Made by a program: the position numbers and the translations under genes
The notes under the pieces: generated by a model
The model's input: only the letters and a program-made list of their open reading frames with translations
What the model was told of the DNA's origin: nothing
Database searches by the model: none
Part shown: positions 57,684-64,000 of the stretch, one piece after another
Layout of the letters: each line of letters begins with the position of its first letter
Numbering within the stretch: the first letter of the stretch is position 1
NCBI RefSeq assembly: GCF_017874715.1
Contig: NZ_JAGGLR010000004.1
Span: forward strand, 186,001-250,000
Reading direction: 5' to 3'
DNA length: 64,000 nt
Origin: Streptomyces iranensis
Lineage (GTDB): Bacteria > Actinomycetota > Actinomycetes > Streptomycetales > Streptomycetaceae

Positions 57684-58901
57684 TCAGCGCTCGCGCGCCG
57701 CGCCGACGTGGGCGAGTACCGTCGCGGCCCCGTCCTCCGCACCGATCGCATCGGCGAGCTCGGCCGCCCGGCGGCGGAGGGCGGGCTCGGTCACGGAGGT
57801 CGTGATCGAGGCGGCCAGGGATTCGGCCGTGAGGTCGGCGAGTGGTAGTGGCCGGGAGGCGACGCCGAGCCGGTGCAGCCGCGCCGCCCAAAACGGCTGG
57901 TCGGCCATGGCGGGCACCGGCACCGCGGGCACCCCGGCCCGCAGCCCGGCCGCGGTCGTGCCCGCTCCGGCGTGGTGGACGACGGCGGCCGTGCGCGGGA
58001 ACAGCCAGTCGTGCGGGAGGTCGCCGACCGCCAGGACGTCGTCCCCGGCCGCCGTCAGCCCGGCCCAGCCCGCCTGCACCACCGCGCGTACCCCCGCCCG
58101 GTCCACCGCCGCAGTCACCAGCTCGCCCAGCCGCTCCCCCTCGCCCGGCGCCATGCTGCCGAACCCGATGAACACCGGCGGCGGTCCAGCCTGGAGGAAG
58201 TCGACCAGCTCGGCCGGGGGCCGCCAGTCCCGGGGCCGGGCGGGCCACCAGTAGCCCGCGACATCGACCCAGGACGGCCAGTCCGCCGGGCGCGGTACGA
58301 CCAGCGGGCTGAAGCCGTGGAAGACGGGGCGGATGTCCGCTCCCGTCGCCCGCGAGCTGGCGGGCGGCAGCCCGAGCCGGGTGCGCAGCCCCGCCACGGC
58401 CCCCGCCTGGAGCGCTCCGGCATCCGCCAGCAGCCGCTGCCCCGCCGCCAGGTTGCCCTCCGGTCCGAGGTCCTCGGCGTCCGTCGCACCGGCCGGCGGG
58501 AACTCCCTCGTGGCACAGGCCGGTGCGAGATAGGTGCCGATGACGGGGACGCCGGACGCCTCACCGGCCACCCGGCTGAGCGCCGCCGGGCCGAACGCGG
58601 TGAGCACCAGGTCCGCCCCGTCCGCCACCGCCGCCGCCACCCCGTCAGCGAGCCGGTCCAGGAACGCCGCCATCGCCGCCCGCGCCTCCTCCCACGAAGC
58701 CGCCCGCGCCCTGTCGCGGATCAGCTCCCGTGGATCGCCCGGCAGCGGCCGGTGGTCCAGACCGCATCCGTCGAGGAGCCCGGCGAAGGGCGGGTGCGCG
58801 GCCACGGCCACTTCATGACCGGCCTCCAGCAGGCGCCGCCCCAGGCCCGTGTACGGGGCGACGTCCCCTCGCGAACCGGCGGTCACGATCAGAATCCGCA
58901 T
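57684..58901 (-). CDS. Macrolide-type glycosyltransferase (GT1)
   Basis: A 405-residue GT-B family 1 glycosyltransferase of the MGT/UGT kind. The N-terminal acceptor domain begins MRILIVTAGSRGDVAPYTGL, and the C-terminal donor block is AAVVHHAGAGTTAAGLRAGV then PAVPVPAMADQPFWAARL, the activated-sugar signature. Such enzymes glycosylate macrolides or other natural products, either to build or to inactivate them. There is no biosynthetic cluster around it, so a detoxification or self-resistance role is more likely. ATG at 58901 has GAGGAGG upstream. It is divergent from a MerR regulator. Confidence 0.92.
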   Translation of the reverse strand: MRILIVTAGSRGDVAPYTGLGRRLLEAGHEVAVAAHPPFAGLLDGCGLDHRPLPGDPRELIRDRARAASWEEARAAMAAFLDRLADGVAAAVADGADLVLTAFGPAALSRVAGEASGVPVIGTYLAPACATREFPPAGATDAEDLGPEGNLAAGQRLLADAGALQAGAVAGLRTRLGLPPASSRATGADIRPVFHGFSPLVVPRPADWPSWVDVAGYWWPARPRDWRPPAELVDFLQAGPPPVFIGFGSMAPGEGERLGELVTAAVDRAGVRAVVQAGWAGLTAAGDDVLAVGDLPHDWLFPRTAAVVHHAGAGTTAAGLRAGVPAVPVPAMADQPFWAARLHRLGVASRPLPLADLTAESLAASITTSVTEPALRRRAAELADAIGAEDGAATVLAHVGAARER

Positions 58902-58962
58902 GTGCTGATCCTCCTCGGCGAGTGCCGCCCGGCGCATACTCGGACGACGGCGTTCGCCACGG

Positions 58963-58994
58963 ACGCTAAGGGCTCCTGCGCGGTGGAGGTTCAA
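58963..58994 (-). promoter_or_regulatory. Candidate MerR-type promoter with 20-bp spacer
   Basis: On the minus strand TTGAAC and TAGCGT are separated by 20 bases, longer than the usual 17. The spacer contains CTCC and GGAG in inverted order. MerR regulators activate such over-long promoters by twisting DNA. It points to the glycosyltransferase gene, about 60 bases away. Confidence 0.5.
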
Positions 58995-59030
58995 GCGGCT
59001 GTGACGGGCGGCACACAAGGCGGGAACACG

Positions 59031-59954
59031 GTGGGCATCGGCGAGTTGGCAACGCGTACCGGACTGCCGGTGAAGACCATCCGCTACTACTCGGACATCG
59101 GGCTGCTGCCCGAGTGCGGGCGCAGTCCGGGCGGCCATCGCAGATACGCCGCGGACGCGCTGCCCCGGCTCCGGCTGATCCAGCGCCTGCGTGCGCTCGG
59201 CACTCCGATCGCCGCGATCGCCGCGGTCATGGCGGGGGAACGCTCACTGGCCGAACTCGTCACCCGCGAACTGGACGCGATCCAGGAACAGTTGCGCGAG
59301 GCGACCTGGCGCCGGGAGGTACTCAGCGCACTGGACGACTGCCCCGGGCCGGAGCGGCTGCGGCGCCTCGCCGTGCTCGCCGGGGTGGGCAGCCCGGACG
59401 ACGCCCACGACCGGCTGGTGCGGTACTGGCACTGGGCGCTTCCGGCGGACCTGCCGCACCGGCTGGCCCAGGCCGTCATCGACGGCGCGGTGCCCGCGCC
59501 ACCGGCCGCCCCGACCACCGCGAACGTCCTCGCCTACGCCGAACTCCACGCCGTGGCCACCGCCGAGGACCGGCGCCGCCAACCGCAGCCCCACCAGGTG
59601 GGCGACGTCGCGTCGTTCTACGCCGGTCTCCTGGACGCCTGCGGGCTGGCAGGCGAGGCCCTGGTCTCCGGCTGCCCGGACCTGCGCGCCGAAGCGCTCG
59701 ACCACTTCGTACGCGCCTACGCCCGCATCGGCGGCCATGACGACACACCGGCGTTCCGGGCGCGGCTGCGCGCCCGGTTCCGCCGGGGAACGCGCGCCGG
59801 CTCGTTCTCGCTGCGCTACTGGCGACAGGCCTTCGCCGTCACCGGCGAGACCCCACGGCCATCCGCGGCCTCCGGCAGGGGCCACCTCGCCGCACCCCTC
59901 GCTGCCCTGCACCATCAGATCGCCGGTCTGCCCCTGACCGCTGACACCTTGTGA
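59031..59954 (+). CDS. MerR-family regulator
   Basis: A 307-residue MerR-type regulator. The helix-turn-helix is at the start, VGIGELATRTGLPVKTIRYYS followed by RSPGGHRRYAADALPRLRLI, with a coiled linker near 70-100. The C-terminal 200 residues are a helical effector domain of a type seen in actinobacterial MerR proteins. GTG at 59031 is taken because the domain begins there with GGCGGGA upstream; GTG at 59001 is possible. It is divergent from the glycosyltransferase and probably activates it. Confidence 0.9.
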   Translation: MGIGELATRTGLPVKTIRYYSDIGLLPECGRSPGGHRRYAADALPRLRLIQRLRALGTPIAAIAAVMAGERSLAELVTRELDAIQEQLREATWRREVLSALDDCPGPERLRRLAVLAGVGSPDDAHDRLVRYWHWALPADLPHRLAQAVIDGAVPAPPAAPTTANVLAYAELHAVATAEDRRRQPQPHQVGDVASFYAGLLDACGLAGEALVSGCPDLRAEALDHFVRAYARIGGHDDTPAFRARLRARFRRGTRAGSFSLRYWRQAFAVTGETPRPSAASGRGHLAAPLAALHHQIAGLPLTADTL

Positions 59955-59980
59955 GCGCCCCGGGGCGGCCGCCCCGGGGC

Positions 59981-60016
59981 GGCCGGTGCGGCGGGCCTGG
60001 GCCAGCCGCACCGGCC
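59981..60016. terminator. Bidirectional terminator
   Basis: Perfect 12-bp arms, GGCCGGTGCGGC and its complement, enclose a further GGCC-TG-GGCC stem. It lies between the convergent MerR and methyltransferase genes. Next to it three GGGATCA heptamers are repeated in tandem (60025-60045). Confidence 0.75.
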
Positions 60017-60070
60017 ATCCGGCCGGGATCAGGGATCAGGGATCAGGGGTCGGGGGGCAGGGCTCGGGGA

Positions 60071-61825
60071 TCAGCGGGTGAAGTGGAAGATGCCCCAGGT
60101 CACATGGCGGTTGCTGCCGCCCTCGACCCAGTTGCTCAGCCCCTTCTTCATATGGGTGAGGTAGTCGGCGCTGACCTGCTCCGTCAGGCCGTCCGCCTCC
60201 TGGCGCCGGGTTTCCTCCAGGACCCGGGCGTAGTGGGTGATCAGATGCTCGCGGTGCTCCTGGAAGCCGCCGCCGACCTCGATGAAGCCGAGCCGCGCCA
60301 GTTCATGGCGGTAGAACTCGGGCGACCCCATGGTCTCCAGGTGGATGCGGTCCAGGATGGGGCGGAGGGTTTCGGCGGGGCAGCCGTCGGCCGCCATGGG
60401 ATCGGTGAAGATGAGGTGACCGCCGGGGCGCAGCACGCGGGCGGCCTCCTCCAGGGGGCGGGCGCGGTTGCCGCTGTGCAGGAACGCGTCCTGGGACCAG
60501 ACGACGTCGACGCTGTCGTCCGGCAGCGGGATGGACTCGAAGGAGCCGTCCATCACCTCGATCGCCTCGGTCAGCCCGCGCTCGGCGTTCAGCGCGCGAT
60601 GCCGCTCGTTCTCCACCTCGCTGAGGTTGAGCGCCATGACGCGGCAGCCGTACGTCTCGGCCAGATAGCGCGCCGAGCCGCCGAAGCCCGCTCCGAGGTC
60701 GAGGACGACGGAGGACTCGGTCAGGTCCAGCTGCCCGGCCATACGGGCCACGGTGCGCCTGCTGGCCTCGGCGATCGGCTCGTCGGGCCGGTCGTAGATG
60801 CCGATGTGGATGTCCTCGCCGCCCCAGACACTCCAGTAGAAGGCGTCGGCGTCCGCGGAGTTGTAGTAGTCGCGGGCGGTGCCCACGGCTCCCGAATACT
60901 CCCCGTTCGCCGTGACCGAACCGATCGGGCCGACCGGCTCGTCCGTCGTGCGGTATTCCTTCTCCGCGACGTGGATGAAGAAGTCGGGCCGCTCCGTCCG
61001 GTAGGTGTGCTGGAAGTCGCCGTAGGTCTCGATCCGCTGGAAGCCGACCTCCTCCATCAGCCTGCGCGTGTAGTCCTTGCGCAGCGGAAACATGTTGAGG
61101 TGGTAGACGGATTCGTCGGGGAAGCTGTAGCGCATGCGCACCAGCCCCTCGTCCACGTACTCCGGTTCGACGGCGACGTCTTCTCCGCAGTAGTAGTACA
61201 CATGCTTGCTGCTGTAGCCGCGATCGAGGATCGCGTCGTAGTTGCGCTGGTCCAGGATCAGGATTCCGTCGTGCTTGAGCATGGCGTAGAACTCCGCGAG
61301 CGCCTTGCGCCGGTCGCGCTCGGAGAACAGATGCGTGAAGGAGTTCCCGAGACAGACGATGGCGTCGTACTCGCCGTGGGCGTCGCGGTTGAGCCAGCGC
61401 CAGTCGGCCTGGACGACGCGGAGGATGTGGTCACCGTGCTTGAGCCCGTTGGAGAATGCCTGGGCGAGCATCTCGGCACTGCCGTCGGCGCTCACGGCCT
61501 CGAATCCGGCCTCGAGCAGCCGGACCGAATGGAAGCCGGTCCCGGTGGCCACGTCCAGGACCTTCTTGACACCGCGCTCGCGCAGCAGGTCGATGAAGAA
61601 CGTACCCTCGCTCTCCGCCCTCCGGTCCCAGTCGATCAGCGAGTCCCACTTTTCTACGAAGCTGGGTACGTACTCCTCTGTGTAGTGATCAGTGTCCCTG
61701 ACATCAACTGGATTGTCGCCAAATTTCTGTACAGGTTGCGCAGAAATAACGGAACCTCCGGTGCTGAGACAGCGGACCACGGCACCCGTGTCCGCGGGGC
61801 GCATTCCCAGATTCACGTGACGCAT
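60071..61825 (-). CDS. Fused glycine/sarcosine-sarcosine/dimethylglycine methyltransferase
   Basis: A 584-residue protein with two SAM methyltransferase domains, matching GSMT and SDMT in one chain, as known in the actinomycete Actinopolyspora halophila. Together they convert glycine to sarcosine, dimethylglycine and glycine betaine, an osmoprotectant. The first SAM motif is VLDVATGTGFHS near 89-100, with the GSMT block LDQRNYDAILDRGYSSKHVYY. The second is VVLDLGAGFGGSARYL near 375, with the SDMT block VVWSQDAFLHSGNR. ATG at 61825 is the first plausible start. The 5' end and upstream 130 bp are unusually AT-rich. Confidence 0.93.
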   Translation of the reverse strand: MRHVNLGMRPADTGAVVRCLSTGGSVISAQPVQKFGDNPVDVRDTDHYTEEYVPSFVEKWDSLIDWDRRAESEGTFFIDLLRERGVKKVLDVATGTGFHSVRLLEAGFEAVSADGSAEMLAQAFSNGLKHGDHILRVVQADWRWLNRDAHGEYDAIVCLGNSFTHLFSERDRRKALAEFYAMLKHDGILILDQRNYDAILDRGYSSKHVYYYCGEDVAVEPEYVDEGLVRMRYSFPDESVYHLNMFPLRKDYTRRLMEEVGFQRIETYGDFQHTYRTERPDFFIHVAEKEYRTTDEPVGPIGSVTANGEYSGAVGTARDYYNSADADAFYWSVWGGEDIHIGIYDRPDEPIAEASRRTVARMAGQLDLTESSVVLDLGAGFGGSARYLAETYGCRVMALNLSEVENERHRALNAERGLTEAIEVMDGSFESIPLPDDSVDVVWSQDAFLHSGNRARPLEEAARVLRPGGHLIFTDPMAADGCPAETLRPILDRIHLETMGSPEFYRHELARLGFIEVGGGFQEHREHLITHYARVLEETRRQEADGLTEQVSADYLTHMKKGLSNWVEGGSNRHVTWGIFHFTR

Positions 61826-61953
61826 GCCACCGGAATGGCCGGACGCACGTTAATTTAAGAAAAACTGATCGCGCCAAACGGAGATCAACCACCCAATCCT
61901 GACTTTCGGCTTCTTTCTCACCAAAAGCGGATATCCACCTGGGGGCCTGGAGC

Positions 61954-63105
61954 CTACGAGGCGATCGCCTGGGCCCGCTCGGTCGCGGCGATGGTCGCGG
62001 AGCCGACCACCCGGGTGTCGTCGTAGAGCACGATCGCCTGCCCGGGTGCCACGCCCCGCACCGGCTCGGTGAAGGTCACCCGCAGTTCGGTTTCCCCGAT
62101 CCGCTCGGCCATCACCTCGGTTTCGCCGCCATGTGCGCGCAACTGGGCGGTGTACGTACCCGGGCCCGCCGGAGGGGCCCCGCACCAGCGCGGCTTGATG
62201 GCGGTGAGGGCGGCCACGTCCAGTGCCTCGGCGGGGCCGACCGTGACCGTGTTGTCCACCGGGGAGATGTCCAGGACATAGCGCGGCTTGCCGTCGGGCG
62301 CCGGATGGCCGATGCGCAGCCCCTTGCGCTGGCCGATGGTGAAGCCGTACGCGCCCTCGTGGCTGCCCAGCCTGTGCCCGTCCTCGTCGACGATGTCGCC
62401 TTCGGCCGTACCGAGGTGCTGGGCCAGGAAGCCCTGGGTGTCGCCGTCGGCGATGAAGCAGATGTCATGGCTGTCGGGCTTCTTGGCCACTGCCAGGTCC
62501 CGCCGCTCCGCCTCCGCGCGGATCTCGTCCTTGGTGGTCAGGGTGTCGCCGAGGGGGAACATCGCATGGGCGAGCTGGCGCTCGTCGAGCACGCCGAGAA
62601 CATAGGACTGGTCCTTGGCCATGTCGCTGGCGCGGTGCAGCTCGCGCGAGCCGTCCGCGCGCTCCACGATCGTGGCGTAGTGCCCGGTGCAGACGGCGTC
62701 GAAGCCGAGGGCGATGGCCTTGTCCAGCAGCGCGGCGAACTTGATCTTCTCGTTGCAGCGCAGACACGGATTGGGGGTGCGGCCCGCCTCGTACTCGGCG
62801 ATGAAGTCCTCGACCACGTCCTCGCGGAACCGCTCGGCGAGGTCCCACACGTAGAAGGGGATCCCGATCACATCGGCGGCCCGCCGGGCGTCCCGCGAGT
62901 CCTCGATGGTGCAACAGCCACGGGCGCCGGTGCGGAACGACTGCGGGTTGGCGGAGAGCGCGAGATGGACACCGGTCACATCGTGGCCCGCCTCGGCCGC
63001 CCGCGCGGCGGCGACCGCGGAGTCCACACCGCCGGACATGGCGGCGAGGACGCGCAGCCGACGGCCGTCGCGGGGACCTGTGGGCACACCGGGGAAGTCA
63101 GTCAT
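61954..63105 (-). CDS. mnmA: tRNA 2-thiouridylase MnmA
   Basis: A 383-residue ATP pyrophosphatase that thiolates U34 of Lys, Glu and Gln tRNAs. The PP-loop is [14 protein letters not shown] at about 21-34. The catalytic cysteines lie in [12 protein letters not shown] and [15 protein letters not shown]. Conserved blocks QRKGLRIG and [11 protein letters not shown] are present. ATG at 63105 ([10 protein letters not shown]) was chosen over an ATG 24 bases upstream. It is 128 bp upstream of the betaine-type methyltransferase on the same strand. Confidence 0.96.
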   Translation of the reverse strand: MTDFPGVPTGPRDGRRLRVLAAMSGGVDSAVAAARAAEAGHDVTGVHLALSANPQSFRTGARGCCTIEDSRDARRAADVIGIPFYVWDLAERFREDVVEDFIAEYEAGRTPNPCLRCNEKIKFAALLDKAIALGFDAVCTGHYATIVERADGSRELHRASDMAKDQSYVLGVLDERQLAHAMFPLGDTLTTKDEIRAEAERRDLAVAKKPDSHDICFIADGDTQGFLAQHLGTAEGDIVDEDGHRLGSHEGAYGFTIGQRKGLRIGHPAPDGKPRYVLDISPVDNTVTVGPAEALDVAALTAIKPRWCGAPPAGPGTYTAQLRAHGGETEVMAERIGETELRVTFTEPVRGVAPGQAIVLYDDTRVVGSATIAATERAQAIAS

Positions 63106-63175
63106 AACCCGGCCAGCATAAGTCGCCACATGTACAACGACTAAATGGGTATGGAGACCCCGCCTGCCGCCCCGC

Positions 63176-64000
63176 TCAGCTCGCCCGCGCCCGCTCCAGC
63201 ACCCGCCGGACGAGGTCCAGGGCCTGGTCGGCGTCCTTGCCGAGGTAGATCAGGTCGACGAAGGCGTGCTGGACACCCGCCTCTCGCTCGGCCCGGACCA
63301 GGGTCGTCGCGATGTCGTCCACGGAGGCGTCGGCGCTCGGGTTGACGCGCAGGATCGCGTCGAATGCCGCCGGGTCCCGGCCCTCCCGCTCGACCGCTTC
63401 CCGCACCCCGGGCAGCCGCTCGGCGAGGGCGGCGATGGGGTCGGGCGCTCCGGACGCGGCGGGGACGACCACGATGGGCAGCCAGCCGTCGGCGCGCCGG
63501 GCCACCCGGCGCATGGCCGCGGGCGCGAAGGCGGCGAGGTAGACCGGCGGGCGGGGGCGCGAGGCCGGTTTGAGGTCCACGTGGGAGGCGGGCACGGTCC
63601 AGTGGTCCCCGCGGTACTCGACCGGGTTCCGGGTCCACCAGGCGTCCAGGGCGTCCAGGCATTCGTCCAGGCGCCGGCCGCGCTCGGCCATGGGGACGTC
63701 CACCGCCTCGTACTCCTCGGGCGACCAGCCGGTGCCGAGCCCGACCAGCAGCCGCCCCGCGCTCAGCAGATCGACGGTGGTGAGGGAGCGGGCGAGCAGC
63801 GCGGGCGGGTACCAGGGGGCGTTGATGACATCGGTGCCGAGCTCGACCCGCTCGGTGGCCACGGCAGCGGCGGCGAGCACCGCGAAGGGGTCGAGCGCGG
63901 CGCGGAATTCGGGCGGGATCACATCGGTGCCCGCGTAGCCGACGATCGGGTCGACCGGGGCGAGCAGGCGGTCCCCGACCCACAGGCTGTCCGCGCCGAG
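63176..64000 (-). CDS. LLM-class F420-dependent oxidoreductase, 5' end missing
   Basis: The last 274 residues of a luciferase-like TIM-barrel oxidoreductase; the start lies right of the window. The frame is open to the edge and reads [20 protein letters not shown], a typical N-proximal block. Others are [16 protein letters not shown], the active-site-region [14 protein letters not shown], and [20 protein letters not shown]. These enzymes use F420H2 or FMNH2 to reduce or oxidise small organics; the substrate is unknown. It ends 70 bp before the mnmA start, so the two may be cotranscribed. Confidence 0.9.
   Translation of the reverse strand, partial: LGADSLWVGDRLLAPVDPIVGYAGTDVIPPEFRAALDPFAVLAAAAVATERVELGTDVINAPWYPPALLARSLTTVDLLSAGRLLVGLGTGWSPEEYEAVDVPMAERGRRLDECLDALDAWWTRNPVEYRGDHWTVPASHVDLKPASRPRPPVYLAAFAPAAMRRVARRADGWLPIVVVPAASGAPDPIAALAERLPGVREAVEREGRDPAAFDAILRVNPSADASVDDIATTLVRAEREAGVQHAFVDLIYLGKDADQALDLVRRVLERARAS

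Noticed and set aside
56851..58254. Long open frames through the repeat array on both strands
   Set aside because: They exist because the 25-bp units lack stop codons in every frame. Composition is Pro/Gly/Ala repeats, no ribosome site is present, and they overlap the LOG and glycosyltransferase genes.
57684..59954. Edge of a natural-product biosynthetic cluster
   Set aside because: No PKS, NRPS, deoxysugar or tailoring genes occur around the glycosyltransferase; neighbours are housekeeping genes.
61826..61953. Riboswitch (SAM or glycine type) before the betaine methyltransferase
   Set aside because: The AT-rich leader lacks recognisable conserved riboswitch cores, and only weak hairpins were seen by eye. 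A covariance-model search would be decisive.

Overview
The window is high-GC actinobacterial DNA, almost certainly from a Streptomyces chromosome. Codons end mostly in G or C, short TTG/GTG starts are common, and several TetR, ROK, LuxR and MerR regulators are present. The housekeeping genes follow an order that I recall, unchecked, from the S. coelicolor SCO5488-SCO5523 region, inverted here: mnmA, ligA, rmdB, gatC-gatA-gatB, cdgC, ilvB-ilvN-ilvC, serA, proline catabolism, leuB, ilvE. No rRNA, tRNA, prophage, transposase or CRISPR array was seen.

Region 1 (1-8970) has the left part of a branched-chain amino acid locus: a candidate attenuator at the left edge that reads out of the window, ilvE and leuB. 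It also has a Tat-exported phosphoesterase with a 40-residue convergent small protein, and the proline degradation pair (pyrroline-5-carboxylate dehydrogenase, proline dehydrogenase) divergent from a PucR-type activator. Region 2 (9029-16998) looks like accessory cargo: three TetR regulators with clear palindromic or repeated operators beside two 14-helix drug exporters and a peroxiredoxin-like protein, plus a secreted GH6 glucanase and a Uma2-family protein. Region 3 (17092-22803) is serA, ilvC, ilvN and ilvB, with the classical ilvB leader peptide and terminator-attenuator. Region 4 (22800-36178) holds the c-di-GMP protein CdgC, a 2-hydroxyacid dehydrogenase, an aldo/keto reductase, a lipoprotein sugar dehydrogenase, small conserved proteins, a large MalT/LuxR-like AAA regulator with a repeat-encoded linker, and an MMPL exporter.

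Region 5 (36337-45313) is a self-contained peptide-handling unit: a four-gene overlapping ABC importer operon (substrate lipoprotein, two permeases, one fused double ATPase) divergent from a ROK regulator and an M81 (MlrC-like) metallopeptidase, with a 31-bp palindrome between them. Region 6 (45314-55321) is repeat-rich intergenic DNA followed by gatB, a coupled small membrane protein, gatA, gatC, the GGDEF-EAL protein RmdB, ligA and a MetE-like methionine synthase. Region 7 (55469-64000) has an SDR enzyme, a LOG-type phosphoribohydrolase, a 19-unit array of an exact 25-bp period bracketed by inverted GC-rich elements, a macrolide-type glycosyltransferase divergent from a MerR regulator, a fused glycine-to-betaine methyltransferase, mnmA, and the 3' part of an F420-type luciferase-like oxidoreductase cut by the right edge.

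Taken together, a conserved core (valine/isoleucine/leucine and serine synthesis, Gln-tRNA amidation, DNA ligase, tRNA thiolation, c-di-GMP signalling) is interrupted by strain-variable blocks for export, peptide uptake, glycosylation and osmoprotection. The most interesting signals are the isoleucine-rich leader at the left edge, the peptide import/M81/ROK unit with its operator, and the 25-bp array with its flanking inverted elements.
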